A stretch of 38,005 bases of DNA from a virus. The notes under the pieces were generated by a model that saw only the letters and a program-made list of their open reading frames with translations, did not search any database and was not told where the DNA came from. Location of the stretch: the IMG/VR virus record IMGVR_UViG_3300037520_000547, positions 1-38,005 of that record, one strand, 5' to 3'. Of this stretch, positions 6,763-14,106 are shown piece after piece. Numbering within the stretch: the stretch's first letter is position 1; each line of letters begins with the position of its first letter. Position numbers and translations under genes: made by a program.

Positions 6763-7398
6763 ATGAACGACGTAGTATCTTTCGGCAACGGCAACCTCCC
6801 CTCCGTCCAGTCCCTGACCACTGCCCTGCGCAGCCTCGAAAGCGAGGTCGGCGCTGCCGGCATGGTCATCCTCAAGATGGACAAGACCGGCCATTGGGTG
6901 TTCGGTGCCGACCAGACCGAAATCGACGACGACAGCACTTGGGCGATCAACCCGTTCTCCTTTGTCCACGGCTTTATTGCCTGGGGCGAAGGCGAGGTGC
7001 TGGGCGAGAAGATGGTGCCGGTGTCGGACCCGCTTCCCGAAATGGATAACCCGCCGCCGGGCGCCAAGCGCGGCTGGGAGATGCAGGTCGGCATGAGCCT
7101 CAAGTGCATGAACGGCGACGACAAGGGCATGGAGGCGCGCTACAACGTCACCTCCGTGGGCGGCAAGCGCGCCGTTCAGAAGCTGGCTCTTGAGATTGCC
7201 GCGCAGGTCGAGAAGGACCAGACCAAGCCTGTGCCGGTGGTGCGCCTGAAGAAGGAACATTACATGCACAAGTCCTACGGTCGCATCTTCACGCCTGTCT
7301 TCGAGATCAGCAATTGGATTGATCTGGAAGGCAAGACGGATGCGCCCGCCGCTGAACCGACGCCGGAAGCCACCGTCCGTCGTCGTCGTACTGCGTAA
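6763..7398 (+). CDS. probable ssDNA-binding/replication accessory protein
   Basis: The product has 211 residues, with AAAGGA ahead of ATG 6763. It has no enzyme motif. The central part (GHWVFGADQTE, WAINPFSFVHGFIAWGEGEV, LGEKMV) resembles a phage family found between DUF2800 nucleases and family A polymerases. In related modules that slot holds DUF2815-type OB-fold ssDNA-binding proteins. The C-terminus is acidic and Pro-rich and ends in RRRRTA. The ssDNA-binding role is inferred mainly from position. Confidence 0.65.
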   Translation: MNDVVSFGNGNLPSVQSLTTALRSLESEVGAAGMVILKMDKTGHWVFGADQTEIDDDSTWAINPFSFVHGFIAWGEGEVLGEKMVPVSDPLPEMDNPPPGAKRGWEMQVGMSLKCMNGDDKGMEARYNVTSVGGKRAVQKLALEIAAQVEKDQTKPVPVVRLKKEHYMHKSYGRIFTPVFEISNWIDLEGKTDAPAAEPTPEATVRRRRTA

Positions 7399-7406
7399 GC
7401 GGGCGC

Positions 7407-7444
7407 GCGGGGCCGCTATTTCCTCCCTGGTTGGGCGGCCCCGC
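7407..7444 (+). promoter_or_regulatory. perfect 10-bp hairpin just before the DNA polymerase start
   Basis: GCGGGGCCGC (7407-7416) pairs perfectly with GCGGCCCCGC (7435-7444). It ends four bases before ATG 7449 and has no T tract, so it is a poor terminator. It may limit translation of, or transcription into, the polymerase gene. No clear Shine-Dalgarno lies between the hairpin and the start. Confidence 0.6.
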
Positions 7445-7448
7445 ACCT

Positions 7449-9404
7449 ATGATCATGATATTATATATTGATCTAGAAACCCGCAGCCGTTGCGACCTGC
7501 CGGGGCGCGGCGTCTACAACTACGTGCAAGACCCCAGCACGGAGGTGCTGTGCATGTCCTACGCCTTCAACGATGAGGACGTGCAGACGTGGCGGCCAAG
7601 TGAGCCCTTCCCGACGCGCGTCGCGCTGCACCGGGGGCAGATCCGCGCCCACAACGCGGCGTTTGAACGCCTGATGTTCTGGTACGTCATCTGTCCCGAC
7701 TTCGGCGTACCGGAACCCGCGCTGGAGCAGTTCTACTGCACCGCAACACAAGCCCGCGCCAACTGCGCGCCGGGCAGCCTTGAGGACGTGGGCCGCTTCG
7801 CGGGTGCTGGCATGCGCAAGGACCACCGGGGCGCACAATTGATCCGCCTGCTGTCGATCCCGCAAAGCGACGGCACCTTCCGCGACGACCCCACGCTGAT
7901 GGCCGAGATGGTGGCCTACTGCGAAATGGATGTCAAAGCCATGCGCGCTGTCTCCAAGGCGCTGCGCGAGCTGTCCGACGAGGAACTGTCCGACTACCAC
8001 ATCAACGAGCGCATCAACGACCGGGGCGTGCGCCTGGACGTGCCGCTCGCCAAGGCCGCCGTGCGCTACGCGGCACAGGAACTGGACGACATCCAGCAAG
8101 TGGTGCAGGATGTGACCGGCGGCGTGCTGACGTCGGTGCGCAGCCCCCGGATGCGGGAGTGGGTGCAGGAGCGCGTCGGGCCGGAAGCTCGCAAGCTGAT
8201 GCAAGTATGGAAGGACGGCGTCGAGAAGACCAGCATCGACAAGACCGTGCGCGCTAACCTGCTGGCGATGGAGAACCCCGATGAAGTCCCTGCGGAAGTC
8301 GCGGAAGTGGTGCAGTGCGCGGACGATCTGTGGGCATCGTCCGTGGCGAAGTTTAGCCGTGCCGCAGCGCTTAGCGATGATCAAGACAGTCGCGTCCGGG
8401 GTGCGTTTGTATTCTGTGGTGGCTCAGCTACAGGCCGAGCGTCAAGCTATGGTCTTCAGGTCCACAATTTCCCAAGACGATGTGCCGACGAACCTGAATT
8501 AGTCCGCCAGGCACTGGTGCGCGGGCACGACGTCGTGCCGCAGTATGGCCGCCGCGTCACCGACGTCCTGAAGGGCATGCTGCGGCCCGCGCTGATCCCG
8601 GCACCCGGCAAGTCGTTTGTGGTCGCCGATTGGTCATCCATCGAGGCCCGCGTCACCCCGTGGTGCAGCGGCGAGGCGGGCGAGGACAAGCTGTCACTTT
8701 TTCGTGATGGTGCCGACGTCTACAAGGTCAACGCGGCCGCCACCTTCCGGTGCCGCGTCGAGGACGTCACCAAGGACCAGCGCCAGGTCGGCAAGGTGCA
8801 GGAACTGGCCTGCGGCTTTGCCGGCGGTGTGGGGGCCTTTGCGGCGATGGGCCGCGTCTACGGCCTGAGCCTGCCTGAGAGCGAGGCCCGCAAGATGGTG
8901 GACGCTTGGCGCCGCGCCAATCCGTGGTCGGTGCCTTACTGGCAGGATCTGGAGATTGCGTACACACACGCAATTCGGAACCCGAAGACAAAGATACAGG
9001 CGGGTCGCGTATCGTATTACTACGATGGGCTCCACTTGTGGTACGCCTTGCCGTCGGGCCGTGTTCTTTGTTATCCTTATGCACGGATCGAAGAGGAGGG
9101 CGTCACGTATGCGAAGGCGTCATGGAAACCCGCCGCAGACGCCAAGGAGTGGCCGAGAGCTAGGCTGTGGAAGGGCCTTGCATGCGAGAACATCACGCAA
9201 GCCACCGCTGCGGACATCCTCCGCCATGCTTTACGCGAGATACCGGATGTGGTTTTGCACATCCACGACGAGGTTGTAGTTGAGACAGACCAGCCCGACG
9301 CCGCGCTCGAACACATGCAGCGCGTCATGAGCACACCGCCCGCATGGGCCGCCGGTCTACCACTGGCCGCCGAGGCGTCGGTGATGGCCCGTTATGGCAA
9401 GTAA
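7449..9404 (+). CDS. family A DNA polymerase with 3'-5' exonuclease
   Basis: The product has 651 residues from ATG 7449; ATG 7455 is also possible, and the TTG at 7431 lies inside a hairpin. Exonuclease motifs: DLE (8-10), HNAAFERL (about 68), YCEMD (157-161). Polymerase motifs: A, ADWSSIEAR with metal-binding D394; B, RQVGKVQELACGF with R445 and K449; C, HIHDE (604-608). There is no 5'-3' exonuclease domain, as in T7-like polymerases. It should be the phage replicase. Codon use shifts towards A/T-ending codons around 8340-8510 and 8940-9290, hinting at mosaic exchange. Confidence 0.95.
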   Translation: MIMILYIDLETRSRCDLPGRGVYNYVQDPSTEVLCMSYAFNDEDVQTWRPSEPFPTRVALHRGQIRAHNAAFERLMFWYVICPDFGVPEPALEQFYCTATQARANCAPGSLEDVGRFAGAGMRKDHRGAQLIRLLSIPQSDGTFRDDPTLMAEMVAYCEMDVKAMRAVSKALRELSDEELSDYHINERINDRGVRLDVPLAKAAVRYAAQELDDIQQVVQDVTGGVLTSVRSPRMREWVQERVGPEARKLMQVWKDGVEKTSIDKTVRANLLAMENPDEVPAEVAEVVQCADDLWASSVAKFSRAAALSDDQDSRVRGAFVFCGGSATGRASSYGLQVHNFPRRCADEPELVRQALVRGHDVVPQYGRRVTDVLKGMLRPALIPAPGKSFVVADWSSIEARVTPWCSGEAGEDKLSLFRDGADVYKVNAAATFRCRVEDVTKDQRQVGKVQELACGFAGGVGAFAAMGRVYGLSLPESEARKMVDAWRRANPWSVPYWQDLEIAYTHAIRNPKTKIQAGRVSYYYDGLHLWYALPSGRVLCYPYARIEEEGVTYAKASWKPAADAKEWPRARLWKGLACENITQATAADILRHALREIPDVVLHIHDEVVVETDQPDAALEHMQRVMSTPPAWAAGLPLAAEASVMARYGK

Positions 9405-9501
9405 ATTCCGGCAGTCCGCCGGTATCCGGCGTCGCAGCGGTCCTGCGATATCCAGAAGGTTGCAAGCACACAGACACCACACCCCAAAGCCTCCTCTTTA
9501 A

Positions 9502-9536
9502 GCGCGCTGGTAACCCTCAGCCTTTTACCAGCGCGC
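9502..9536. repeat. 12-bp perfect inverted repeat between polymerase and primase
   Basis: GCGCGCTGGTAA (9502-9513) and its exact reverse complement (9525-9536) flank an 11-base loop. No T run follows on the plus strand. A TATACT box at 9547-9552 lies 16 bases after TTTACC (9525-9530), so the right arm could overlap a -35 and serve as an operator for the primase gene. The 198-base gap (9405-9602) holds nothing else I recognise. Confidence 0.55.
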
Positions 9537-9602
9537 ACATTTAGAGTATACTTGCGCCGCGCGTCGTGGGGACCGCTGCGCGATCTCATAAGGGACGGAA
9601 AC

Positions 9603-11912
9603 ATGGAATTACTTGACTATTTGGTCAAGCTGGCACCAGCCGGCGAGACAGCCTTAATCGTCCGGCAGACACCGCGCCATTCGGGCGGTGAGGTAAAGTA
9701 CCACGCAGATGGTGCGCCGGTCGCCACTTTCCCGGCCTTTCTGCCGACGCACAAGCGCAAGGCTGGCGAGGCTTGGTACATCAACACAGGCTCATTTATC
9801 ATTAGCCGCTTCACGGCGGGCAAGCCATCGGCCAAGAGCGAGAACATCGAGTACGTCTTGTTCATGATGCTGGACGACGTCGGCACCAAGTCGAAGGTTC
9901 CGCCGCTCGATCCGACATGGATCATGGAGACGTCGCCGGGGTCGTTCCAATGGGGCTATGCGTTCAGCGAACAGCCGAGCAAGGGCGAGTTTACGGCGGC
10001 CATCACGGCCATTGCAGAGGCTGGCTACACCGATCCGGGCGCCACGAATGCCGTCCGCAACTGCCGCCTGCCTGGCAGCGTCAACCTGAAGCGCGGGCGT
10101 GACGGGTTCAAGGCGCGGCTGGTCGAGTTCCATCCCGACCGCGAATACACGTTGGAAACCATCTGCAAGACGCTCGACGTGGTGCCGGGGCCGGCCGACG
10201 GTGCCGGGCTGACGTCCATCAAGATCCGCGACACCGGCAGCGACACGGTGCTGAAGTGGCTGAACGACAACGCCATGGTGTTGAGCCGCGTCAACAACGA
10301 GGGCTGGTGCGGCGTTGTCTGCCCGAACAGTGCCGAGCATACGGACGGCAACCCGGAGGGCCGATACTCGCCCATCAACCGGGCGTTCTGCTGCTATCAT
10401 GGGCACTGCCAGCACCTCGACAGCAATGCGTTCCTTGCATGGGTAGGCGAGCAGGGCGGCCCCAAGGTCCAGCCGGGCTTCCGCGAGGAGTTGGTGGCCG
10501 AGCGCATGGCCCTTGTGGCCGAGACGATCAAGCCAACGTCGGAATTCCCCGACGCGGCCGCCGAGGTCGTGGCCGAGGTTGACCGGAAGGAGATGGGCCG
10601 TCTGGAAAAGCGCGAGTGGTTCGGCCGTTTCGCATATATCGTCGAGGATGACGCCTATTTCGACATGATCGACCGGCGCGAGATGACGCGCGGCGCATTC
10701 AATGCCGTGTTCCGGCATGTAGACTGCAAGTCCATCCACAACCAACGCAAGGTCGAGGCGGCGACCTGCTATGACGAGAACCGCCAGGGTGCTGGCGCGC
10801 GCGTCCTGCGCGGTCTGACCTACGCCGCCGGCGAGAGTGTGCTGGTCGCCAAGGATGGCGAGGTTTACGGCAACCGCTGGGTCAACGCCCGGCCGGACCT
10901 GTCGAACATCGCCAGTGGCACGGACATGGCGCCGTGGCTCGACCATGCCAAGCTCCTGATCCCCGACGACGTCGAGCGCGAGCACGTCTTTGACGTGATG
11001 GCCTTCAAACTCCAGCACCCGGAGGTCAAGATCAACCACGCGGTCTTACACGGCGGGGACGAGGGCTGTGGCAAGGATACGCTCTGGTATCCGTTCATAT
11101 GGTCCGTTTGCGGGCCAGACCTGCGCAATCGCGGCCTGGTGGACGCGGACGGCATCAACTCGCGCTGGGGCTACGCGCTCGAAAGCGAGATCCTCATCTT
11201 GAACGAGCTTAAGGAACCGGAAGCCGCGCAACGCCGCGCGCTGTCCAACAAGCTGAAGCCGATCATCGCCGCGCCGCCGGACACGCTCACCATTGAGCGC
11301 AAGGGGCTGCACCCTTACGATATGGTCAATCGCATGTTTGTCCTTGCGTTCACCAACGATCCCGTGCCGCTGTCGCTGCCCAGCCAGGATCGGCGTTGGT
11401 TCTGCGTATGGTCGCATGCGCCACGCATGGACAAGGACGCCGCGCGCGCTTTGTGGACGTGGTACAAGAAGCAGGGCGGCCTTGAGGCCGTGGGCCGCTG
11501 GCTCATGGATCGGAACGTCTCAGCGTTCAATCCGGCAGCCATGCCGCCGTGGACGGATTACCGTTCGCGCCTCATCGAGACGGGCCGGAGCATGGCGGAA
11601 AGTTACGTCATCGAGCAGGTGCTTCAACCGTCGCGCGAATTTGCCGCCGGCGTCATTGCGTCACCGTTCCACAAGCTCTGTAACCAGCTTCAGCAGGGCG
11701 CGCCCGGCGGCGTGAAAATCCCGCAGGCGGCGCTCCTGCATGGCCTCAAGGAAGCGGGCTGGCTAGACCTTGGCGCCGTCAAGTCGGCCGAGTTCCAGAC
11801 GAAGAAAAACATATGGGCGCGCGAGGACATGGCGCGCACCTACAACAAGTCGGACCTGCGGCGCATGGTCGAGCACGCCGCAGGTCCAGGTCTTACAGTG
11901 GTCAAAAGCTAG
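9603..11912 (+). CDS. primase-helicase (RepB/AEP-like primase plus DUF5906-type helicase)
   Basis: The product has 769 residues. I chose ATG 9603 for AAGGGACGG just upstream. The N-terminal part resembles archaeo-eukaryotic/RepB-type primases, with the acidic pair MLDD (D91, D92) and NCRLPGSVNLKRG near 155. A Cys/His-rich stretch follows (WCGVVCPNSAEH, CCYHGHCQH). The C-terminal half is a superfamily 3-like helicase with Walker A GGDEGCGKDT (484-493) and an acidic EILILNELKE. It should unwind the template and make primers for the family A polymerase just upstream. Its stop meets the end of the minus-strand operon almost directly. Confidence 0.9.
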   Translation: MELLDYLVKLAPAGETALIVRQTPRHSGGEVKYHADGAPVATFPAFLPTHKRKAGEAWYINTGSFIISRFTAGKPSAKSENIEYVLFMMLDDVGTKSKVPPLDPTWIMETSPGSFQWGYAFSEQPSKGEFTAAITAIAEAGYTDPGATNAVRNCRLPGSVNLKRGRDGFKARLVEFHPDREYTLETICKTLDVVPGPADGAGLTSIKIRDTGSDTVLKWLNDNAMVLSRVNNEGWCGVVCPNSAEHTDGNPEGRYSPINRAFCCYHGHCQHLDSNAFLAWVGEQGGPKVQPGFREELVAERMALVAETIKPTSEFPDAAAEVVAEVDRKEMGRLEKREWFGRFAYIVEDDAYFDMIDRREMTRGAFNAVFRHVDCKSIHNQRKVEAATCYDENRQGAGARVLRGLTYAAGESVLVAKDGEVYGNRWVNARPDLSNIASGTDMAPWLDHAKLLIPDDVEREHVFDVMAFKLQHPEVKINHAVLHGGDEGCGKDTLWYPFIWSVCGPDLRNRGLVDADGINSRWGYALESEILILNELKEPEAAQRRALSNKLKPIIAAPPDTLTIERKGLHPYDMVNRMFVLAFTNDPVPLSLPSQDRRWFCVWSHAPRMDKDAARALWTWYKKQGGLEAVGRWLMDRNVSAFNPAAMPPWTDYRSRLIETGRSMAESYVIEQVLQPSREFAAGVIASPFHKLCNQLQQGAPGGVKIPQAALLHGLKEAGWLDLGAVKSAEFQTKKNIWAREDMARTYNKSDLRRMVEHAAGPGLTVVKS

Positions 11913-11968
11913 AGATCAAGCCATGCCAGCAACACGGCGGCGATGAGGATACCGATCACCGCCGCCAT
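11909..11968 (-). CDS. possible 19-residue hydrophobic peptide
   Basis: A 20-codon ORF encodes MAAVIGILIAAVLLAWLDL, long enough for one membrane helix. Its ATG lies within the end of the preceding 38-residue gene (13-base overlap), and its stop overlaps the primase stop codon on the other strand. The ribosome site is weak. It is reported because several tiny membrane proteins precede it in the operon; chance is quite possible. Confidence 0.3.
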   Translation of the reverse strand: MAAVIGILIAAVLLAWLDL

Positions 11969-12072
11969 TTTTCTGCCAGTTCACGCGCGAACATGATGAG
12001 CAGCGTCCAGCCGCCCACCGCGCCACCGAAGAAGAACGCGTATTGCAGCCATTGCATGAGGTTGTCAGGCAT
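11956..12072 (-). CDS. 38-residue single-pass membrane protein
   Basis: ATG 12072 overlaps the stop of the preceding gene by eight bases. One hydrophobic segment (about residues 9-29, LQYAFFFGGAVGGWTLLIMFA) is followed by a charged end (RELAEKWRR), suggesting a basic C-terminus on the cytoplasmic side. I know no family. Overlap with its neighbour and a clear membrane segment support it, although it is short. Confidence 0.55.
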   Translation of the reverse strand: MPDNLMQWLQYAFFFGGAVGGWTLLIMFARELAEKWRR

Positions 12073-12262
12073 TGCCGTTGACCATCGCATAGAGGGCTTG
12101 GTCGCGGGCCTCGATCTCAACTTGCAGTGCGTCGATCAGGGCGTCGATTTCTTCGCCGTGGCGCAGTTTCATCTCGCGCAACTGTTCCGAAAGGCTGGTG
12201 CCCATCACGCGATTGTGCGCGCGTTCGGTTTCGACGTCCGAAATCATCTTTTGCAGGCTCAT
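12065..12262 (-). CDS. 65-residue coiled-coil protein, hypothetical
   Basis: I chose ATG 12262, with AGAAAGGACG upstream; it overlaps the previous stop as ATGA. Upstream ATGs in this frame lie in unrelated sequence. The product is charged and almost wholly helical (SLSEQLREMKLRHGEEIDAL and on), with heptad spacing that suggests an oligomer. No family is recognised. It lies between two small membrane proteins in the minus operon. Confidence 0.6.
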   Translation of the reverse strand: MSLQKMISDVETERAHNRVMGTSLSEQLREMKLRHGEEIDALIDALQVEIEARDQALYAMVNGNA

Positions 12263-12411
12263 AGTTCTATCGTCCTTTCTCTGTTGGTTAAGCGTGTTGT
12301 TACTCTGGGAACGGATGGGAGCGGTGGTGGGGCTGGCCGCCGTAGCAGCGTGTAGTAAAGGCAAGCGGTGCCCATGAGGGCGCCGGCGGCGAAGCCTATG
12401 AAGAAGAGCAT
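12259..12411 (-). CDS. 50-residue single-pass membrane protein
   Basis: ATG 12411 has GGCGGAGG directly upstream and overlaps the DnaA-like gene by 16 bases. Residues 2-22 (LFFIGFAAGALMGTACLYYTL) form a membrane helix. A Pro-rich linker (RRPAPPPLPSVP) and a basic end follow. There is no lipobox. The function is unknown; the strong ribosome site and overlaps make it likely real. Confidence 0.6.
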   Translation of the reverse strand: MLFFIGFAAGALMGTACLYYTLLRRPAPPPLPSVPRVTTRLTNRERTIEL

Positions 12412-12776
12412 GCGTCCTCCGCCAGGATGGCCTCGACGCGGGCGCGTTCGGCGGTGTAGCGGCCCTGCGCCACCATCGCGCAGAACGTCGTATAGCTGTG
12501 GTGCGCGGTCGTGTGGTCCGTCCGGTTCAGGTGCGCCGCGATCTGGCTTAGGCCCAGGTCCTGCCTGCGTCGGCGTAGTTCCCAAGCCGCATGGTGGCGC
12601 GCGTGGCAGTAGCGGCGCGGGCGTCGGATGCTGTGCAGCTCGTCGACCGTCAATTCGTGGGCCTCTGCCACGGCGGCCACGATCCGCTTGGCCGGGTAGC
12701 GGCGGCGCTGCTCCGCCATGTGGGCTTGGTGCGCCTGCCAGAGCCGGGCAACGTCCTCTTTAAATTTACTTTCCAT
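12396..12776 (-). CDS. DnaA domain IV-like DNA-binding protein
   Basis: The product has 126 residues and starts at ATG 12776. Residues 32-97 match the C-terminal helix-turn-helix domain of the bacterial initiator DnaA: a lead helix IVAAVAEAHELTVDEL, a basic loop RRPRRYCHARHHAAWELRR, then LSQIAAHLNRTDHTTAHHS. The TDHTT at 86-90 corresponds to the DnaA signature RDHTT. There is no AAA+ domain. Such truncated proteins occur in phages and may bind DnaA boxes, either at a phage origin or as regulators. A perfect DnaA box lies upstream at 15184-15192 in the promoter of this same operon. Confidence 0.85.
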   Translation of the reverse strand: MESKFKEDVARLWQAHQAHMAEQRRRYPAKRIVAAVAEAHELTVDELHSIRRPRRYCHARHHAAWELRRRRQDLGLSQIAAHLNRTDHTTAHHSYTTFCAMVAQGRYTAERARVEAILAEDACSSS

Positions 12777-13014
12777 CTGTGCCGCTCTCTGTTACAGTTG
12801 CCCCTGTTTTCGTCCCCACAACTAGACTAGGCGGCCCCTTGGGGCCGTCCTTTTCTTTTGGTAGCAGGTTCCGGCGCCGGGCTTCCTGCGCGGCCGCCTC
12901 TAGTGCAATCGCGTGATTGTCCAGGCGGATCTTGACGGCCGCCAGGAACCGCAGCAGGTCGACGTCGTCCAAGCCTGCCACGTTCGCTTGCCAGTGCGCG
13001 CTCAACGGTTCCAT
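12766..13014 (-). CDS. 82-residue hypothetical protein
   Basis: I chose ATG 13014, with GGTGAAGG close upstream; it overlaps the previous gene by 13 bases and the next by 11. The first 50 residues are helical and regular (DVDLLRFLAAVKIRLDNHAI, ALEAAAQEARRRN). The tail is Gly/Thr/Lys-rich and disordered. No family is recognised. The DNA for the tail also contains a terminator-like hairpin on the opposite strand. Confidence 0.6.
   Translation of the reverse strand: MEPLSAHWQANVAGLDDVDLLRFLAAVKIRLDNHAIALEAAAQEARRRNLLPKEKDGPKGPPSLVVGTKTGATVTESGTDGK
12832..12859 (+). terminator. intrinsic terminator-like hairpin on the plus strand, inside a minus-strand gene
   Basis: CGGCCC (12832-12837) and GGGCCG (12842-12847) pair around a four-base loop. 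TCCTTTTCTTTT follows at 12848-12859. It points against the minus operon, where it could stop transcripts reading through from the primase gene. It also lies in the coding sequence of the 82-residue protein. Confidence 0.5.
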
Positions 13015-13265
13015 TCCTTCACCACGCCGTTGAGTTGTTCTGCGATGCCCTGCCACTCGTCGCGCGCGTCTAGCGCCTCGTCCAGGTCAACCTGCAAGCC
13101 CGCGTTGGTCTGGTGCAGCTGCTCACACATCTCGTCTGTATCTCTCAATTGTACCGCCAGCGCTTCCACAAGGGCGATGGACAGCACGCCCACCTTGGCG
13201 CAATCGAGCGCATGCCGGACGAGTTCCGCCGGGGGCATGTTCATCATGTCGGTATAATCGCGCAT
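13002..13265 (-). CDS. 87-residue hypothetical helical protein
   Basis: ATG 13265 lies behind GGAGG and overlaps the upstream gene's stop (TAATG). The product is helical, with acidic repeats in its second half (LQVDLDEALDARDEWQGIAE). It resembles other small phage coiled-coil proteins, but I know no function. The longer frame that continues upstream is antisense-like read-through and not used. Confidence 0.6.
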   Translation of the reverse strand: MRDYTDMMNMPPAELVRHALDCAKVGVLSIALVEALAVQLRDTDEMCEQLHQTNAGLQVDLDEALDARDEWQGIAEQLNGVVKEWNR

Positions 13266-13567
13266 TAGTAAGCCTCCGCGTAGCGGTCGACAATGCCGTC
13301 GTCGGCCAGCATATCGGTTAACCGTTCCTGGAGCCATTCGCGGTCTAGATCGGCGTAAAGGACATGGAACAGCGGCATATGGCGGCCGATTTTGGTATAG
13401 ATTGGCTTGCCGTCTTTCTTGCCGGTGAAATGAAATTCGGTCACGTCCCAATCAATTACGCCGCTCCGACCGTCGGGCAAATAGTACTCGATCCGGCACT
13501 CGCAATCGGTCTCGAACAAGCAGACGTCGTCCTTCCAGACGGAAATGGTCGTTTCAATGTAAAGCAT
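13265..13567 (-). CDS. 100-residue hypothetical protein
   Basis: A strong AGGAGG lies ahead of ATG 13567. The first half is rich in beta-prone and aromatic residues (LYIETTISVW, ECRIEYYLPDGRSGVIDW), and the second is helical (EWLQERLTDMLAD). It looks like a small folded cytosolic protein with no motif I recognise. It is coupled to the next gene by TAATG. Confidence 0.65.
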   Translation of the reverse strand: MLYIETTISVWKDDVCLFETDCECRIEYYLPDGRSGVIDWDVTEFHFTGKKDGKPIYTKIGRHMPLFHVLYADLDREWLQERLTDMLADDGIVDRYAEAY

Positions 13568-13576
13568 TGTATCCTC

Positions 13577-13669
13577 CTATGGTGTGATGATGAAGAAGAC
13601 GAAAACGAAAGCGTAGGATGCGAGCAGCAGCGCCGCGACTTTGGCAAGCTGTAAGGTTAGGTTGAGCAT
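13577..13669 (-). CDS. 30-residue membrane peptide
   Basis: ATG 13669 lies just after the stop of the 120-residue gene (13672), and its stop lies within the ribosome site of the next gene. The product is mostly one hydrophobic helix (residues 10-29, KVAALLLASYAFVFVFFIIT). It may be a real micro-protein because the operon has almost no other unused sequence. Function unknown. Confidence 0.5.
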   Translation of the reverse strand: MLNLTLQLAKVAALLLASYAFVFVFFIITP

Positions 13670-13671
13670 GA

Positions 13672-14034
13672 TCACACCGCCTGCAACACAGTGAAGCCGG
13701 CGCCCGTCAAGGCGGTGTTCCAATCCAAACCGCCGTCGGCGCGCATGACGTCGACAAACTTGCCGTAGACGTCGGCGGCCGCGTCATAGCCTGCCGGCAG
13801 GTGTTCCGGCAGCTTGCGGGCGGCGCTGGCGCACGCGGCGGAGCGCTTGTCATAACCACCGCCGCCGGCAAAGCCTCGCACCATAGGCACGCCCAGCCAA
13901 TGCACATAGCTATAGAGGCGGCCGGCGCCGTCGCGCGGATACTTGATGGCCACGGTGGCGACGCGCTCGCCGGCGTGCATAACGACGTAGGCGGAGACGT
14001 TCGAGAAGGCGGCGCGGTGTTGATCATAGATCAT
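13672..14034 (-). CDS. 120-residue conserved phage hypothetical protein
   Basis: This is the first gene after the palindromic-spacer promoter at 14070-14098. It starts at ATG 14034. The protein mixes strands and helices: FSNVSAYVVMHAGERVATVA, YVHWLGVPMVRGFAGGGGYDKRSAA. I recall similar proteins (YDKRSAACA, HWLGVPMVRG) in phages and plasmids, without a known function. The internal promoter could let this and the following genes be made separately from the clamp-like gene. Confidence 0.7.
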   Translation of the reverse strand: MIYDQHRAAFSNVSAYVVMHAGERVATVAIKYPRDGAGRLYSYVHWLGVPMVRGFAGGGGYDKRSAACASAARKLPEHLPAGYDAAADVYGKFVDVMRADGGLDWNTALTGAGFTVLQAV

Positions 14035-14069
14035 TGGATTGTTTCCCCTAGTTGCTTGTTAGTGTGGAA

Positions 14070-14098
14070 AGTATAGGGGGCATTATGCCCCCTGTCAA
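14070..14098 (-). promoter_or_regulatory. strong internal promoter with a palindromic spacer
   Basis: On the minus strand TTGACA (14098-14093), exactly 17 bases, then TATACT (14075-14070). The whole spacer (14076-14092, GGGGGCATAATGCCCCC on the minus strand) is a perfect 8-bp inverted repeat about one central base. A dimeric regulator bound there would block RNA polymerase. It drives the 13672-14034 gene and those beyond. Confidence 0.8.
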
Positions 14099-14106
14099 GA
14101 ATTGTT

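Noticed and set aside
7431-7448. Upstream TTG start for the DNA polymerase
   Set aside because: The TTG lies within the perfect hairpin at 7407-7444 and would add residues (GGPAP) with no family match. ATG 7449 precedes the exonuclease motif directly.
9792-11039. 415-codon minus-strand ORF inside the primase-helicase gene
   Set aside because: It is an antisense shadow; the primase-helicase has recognisable motifs across the same bases.
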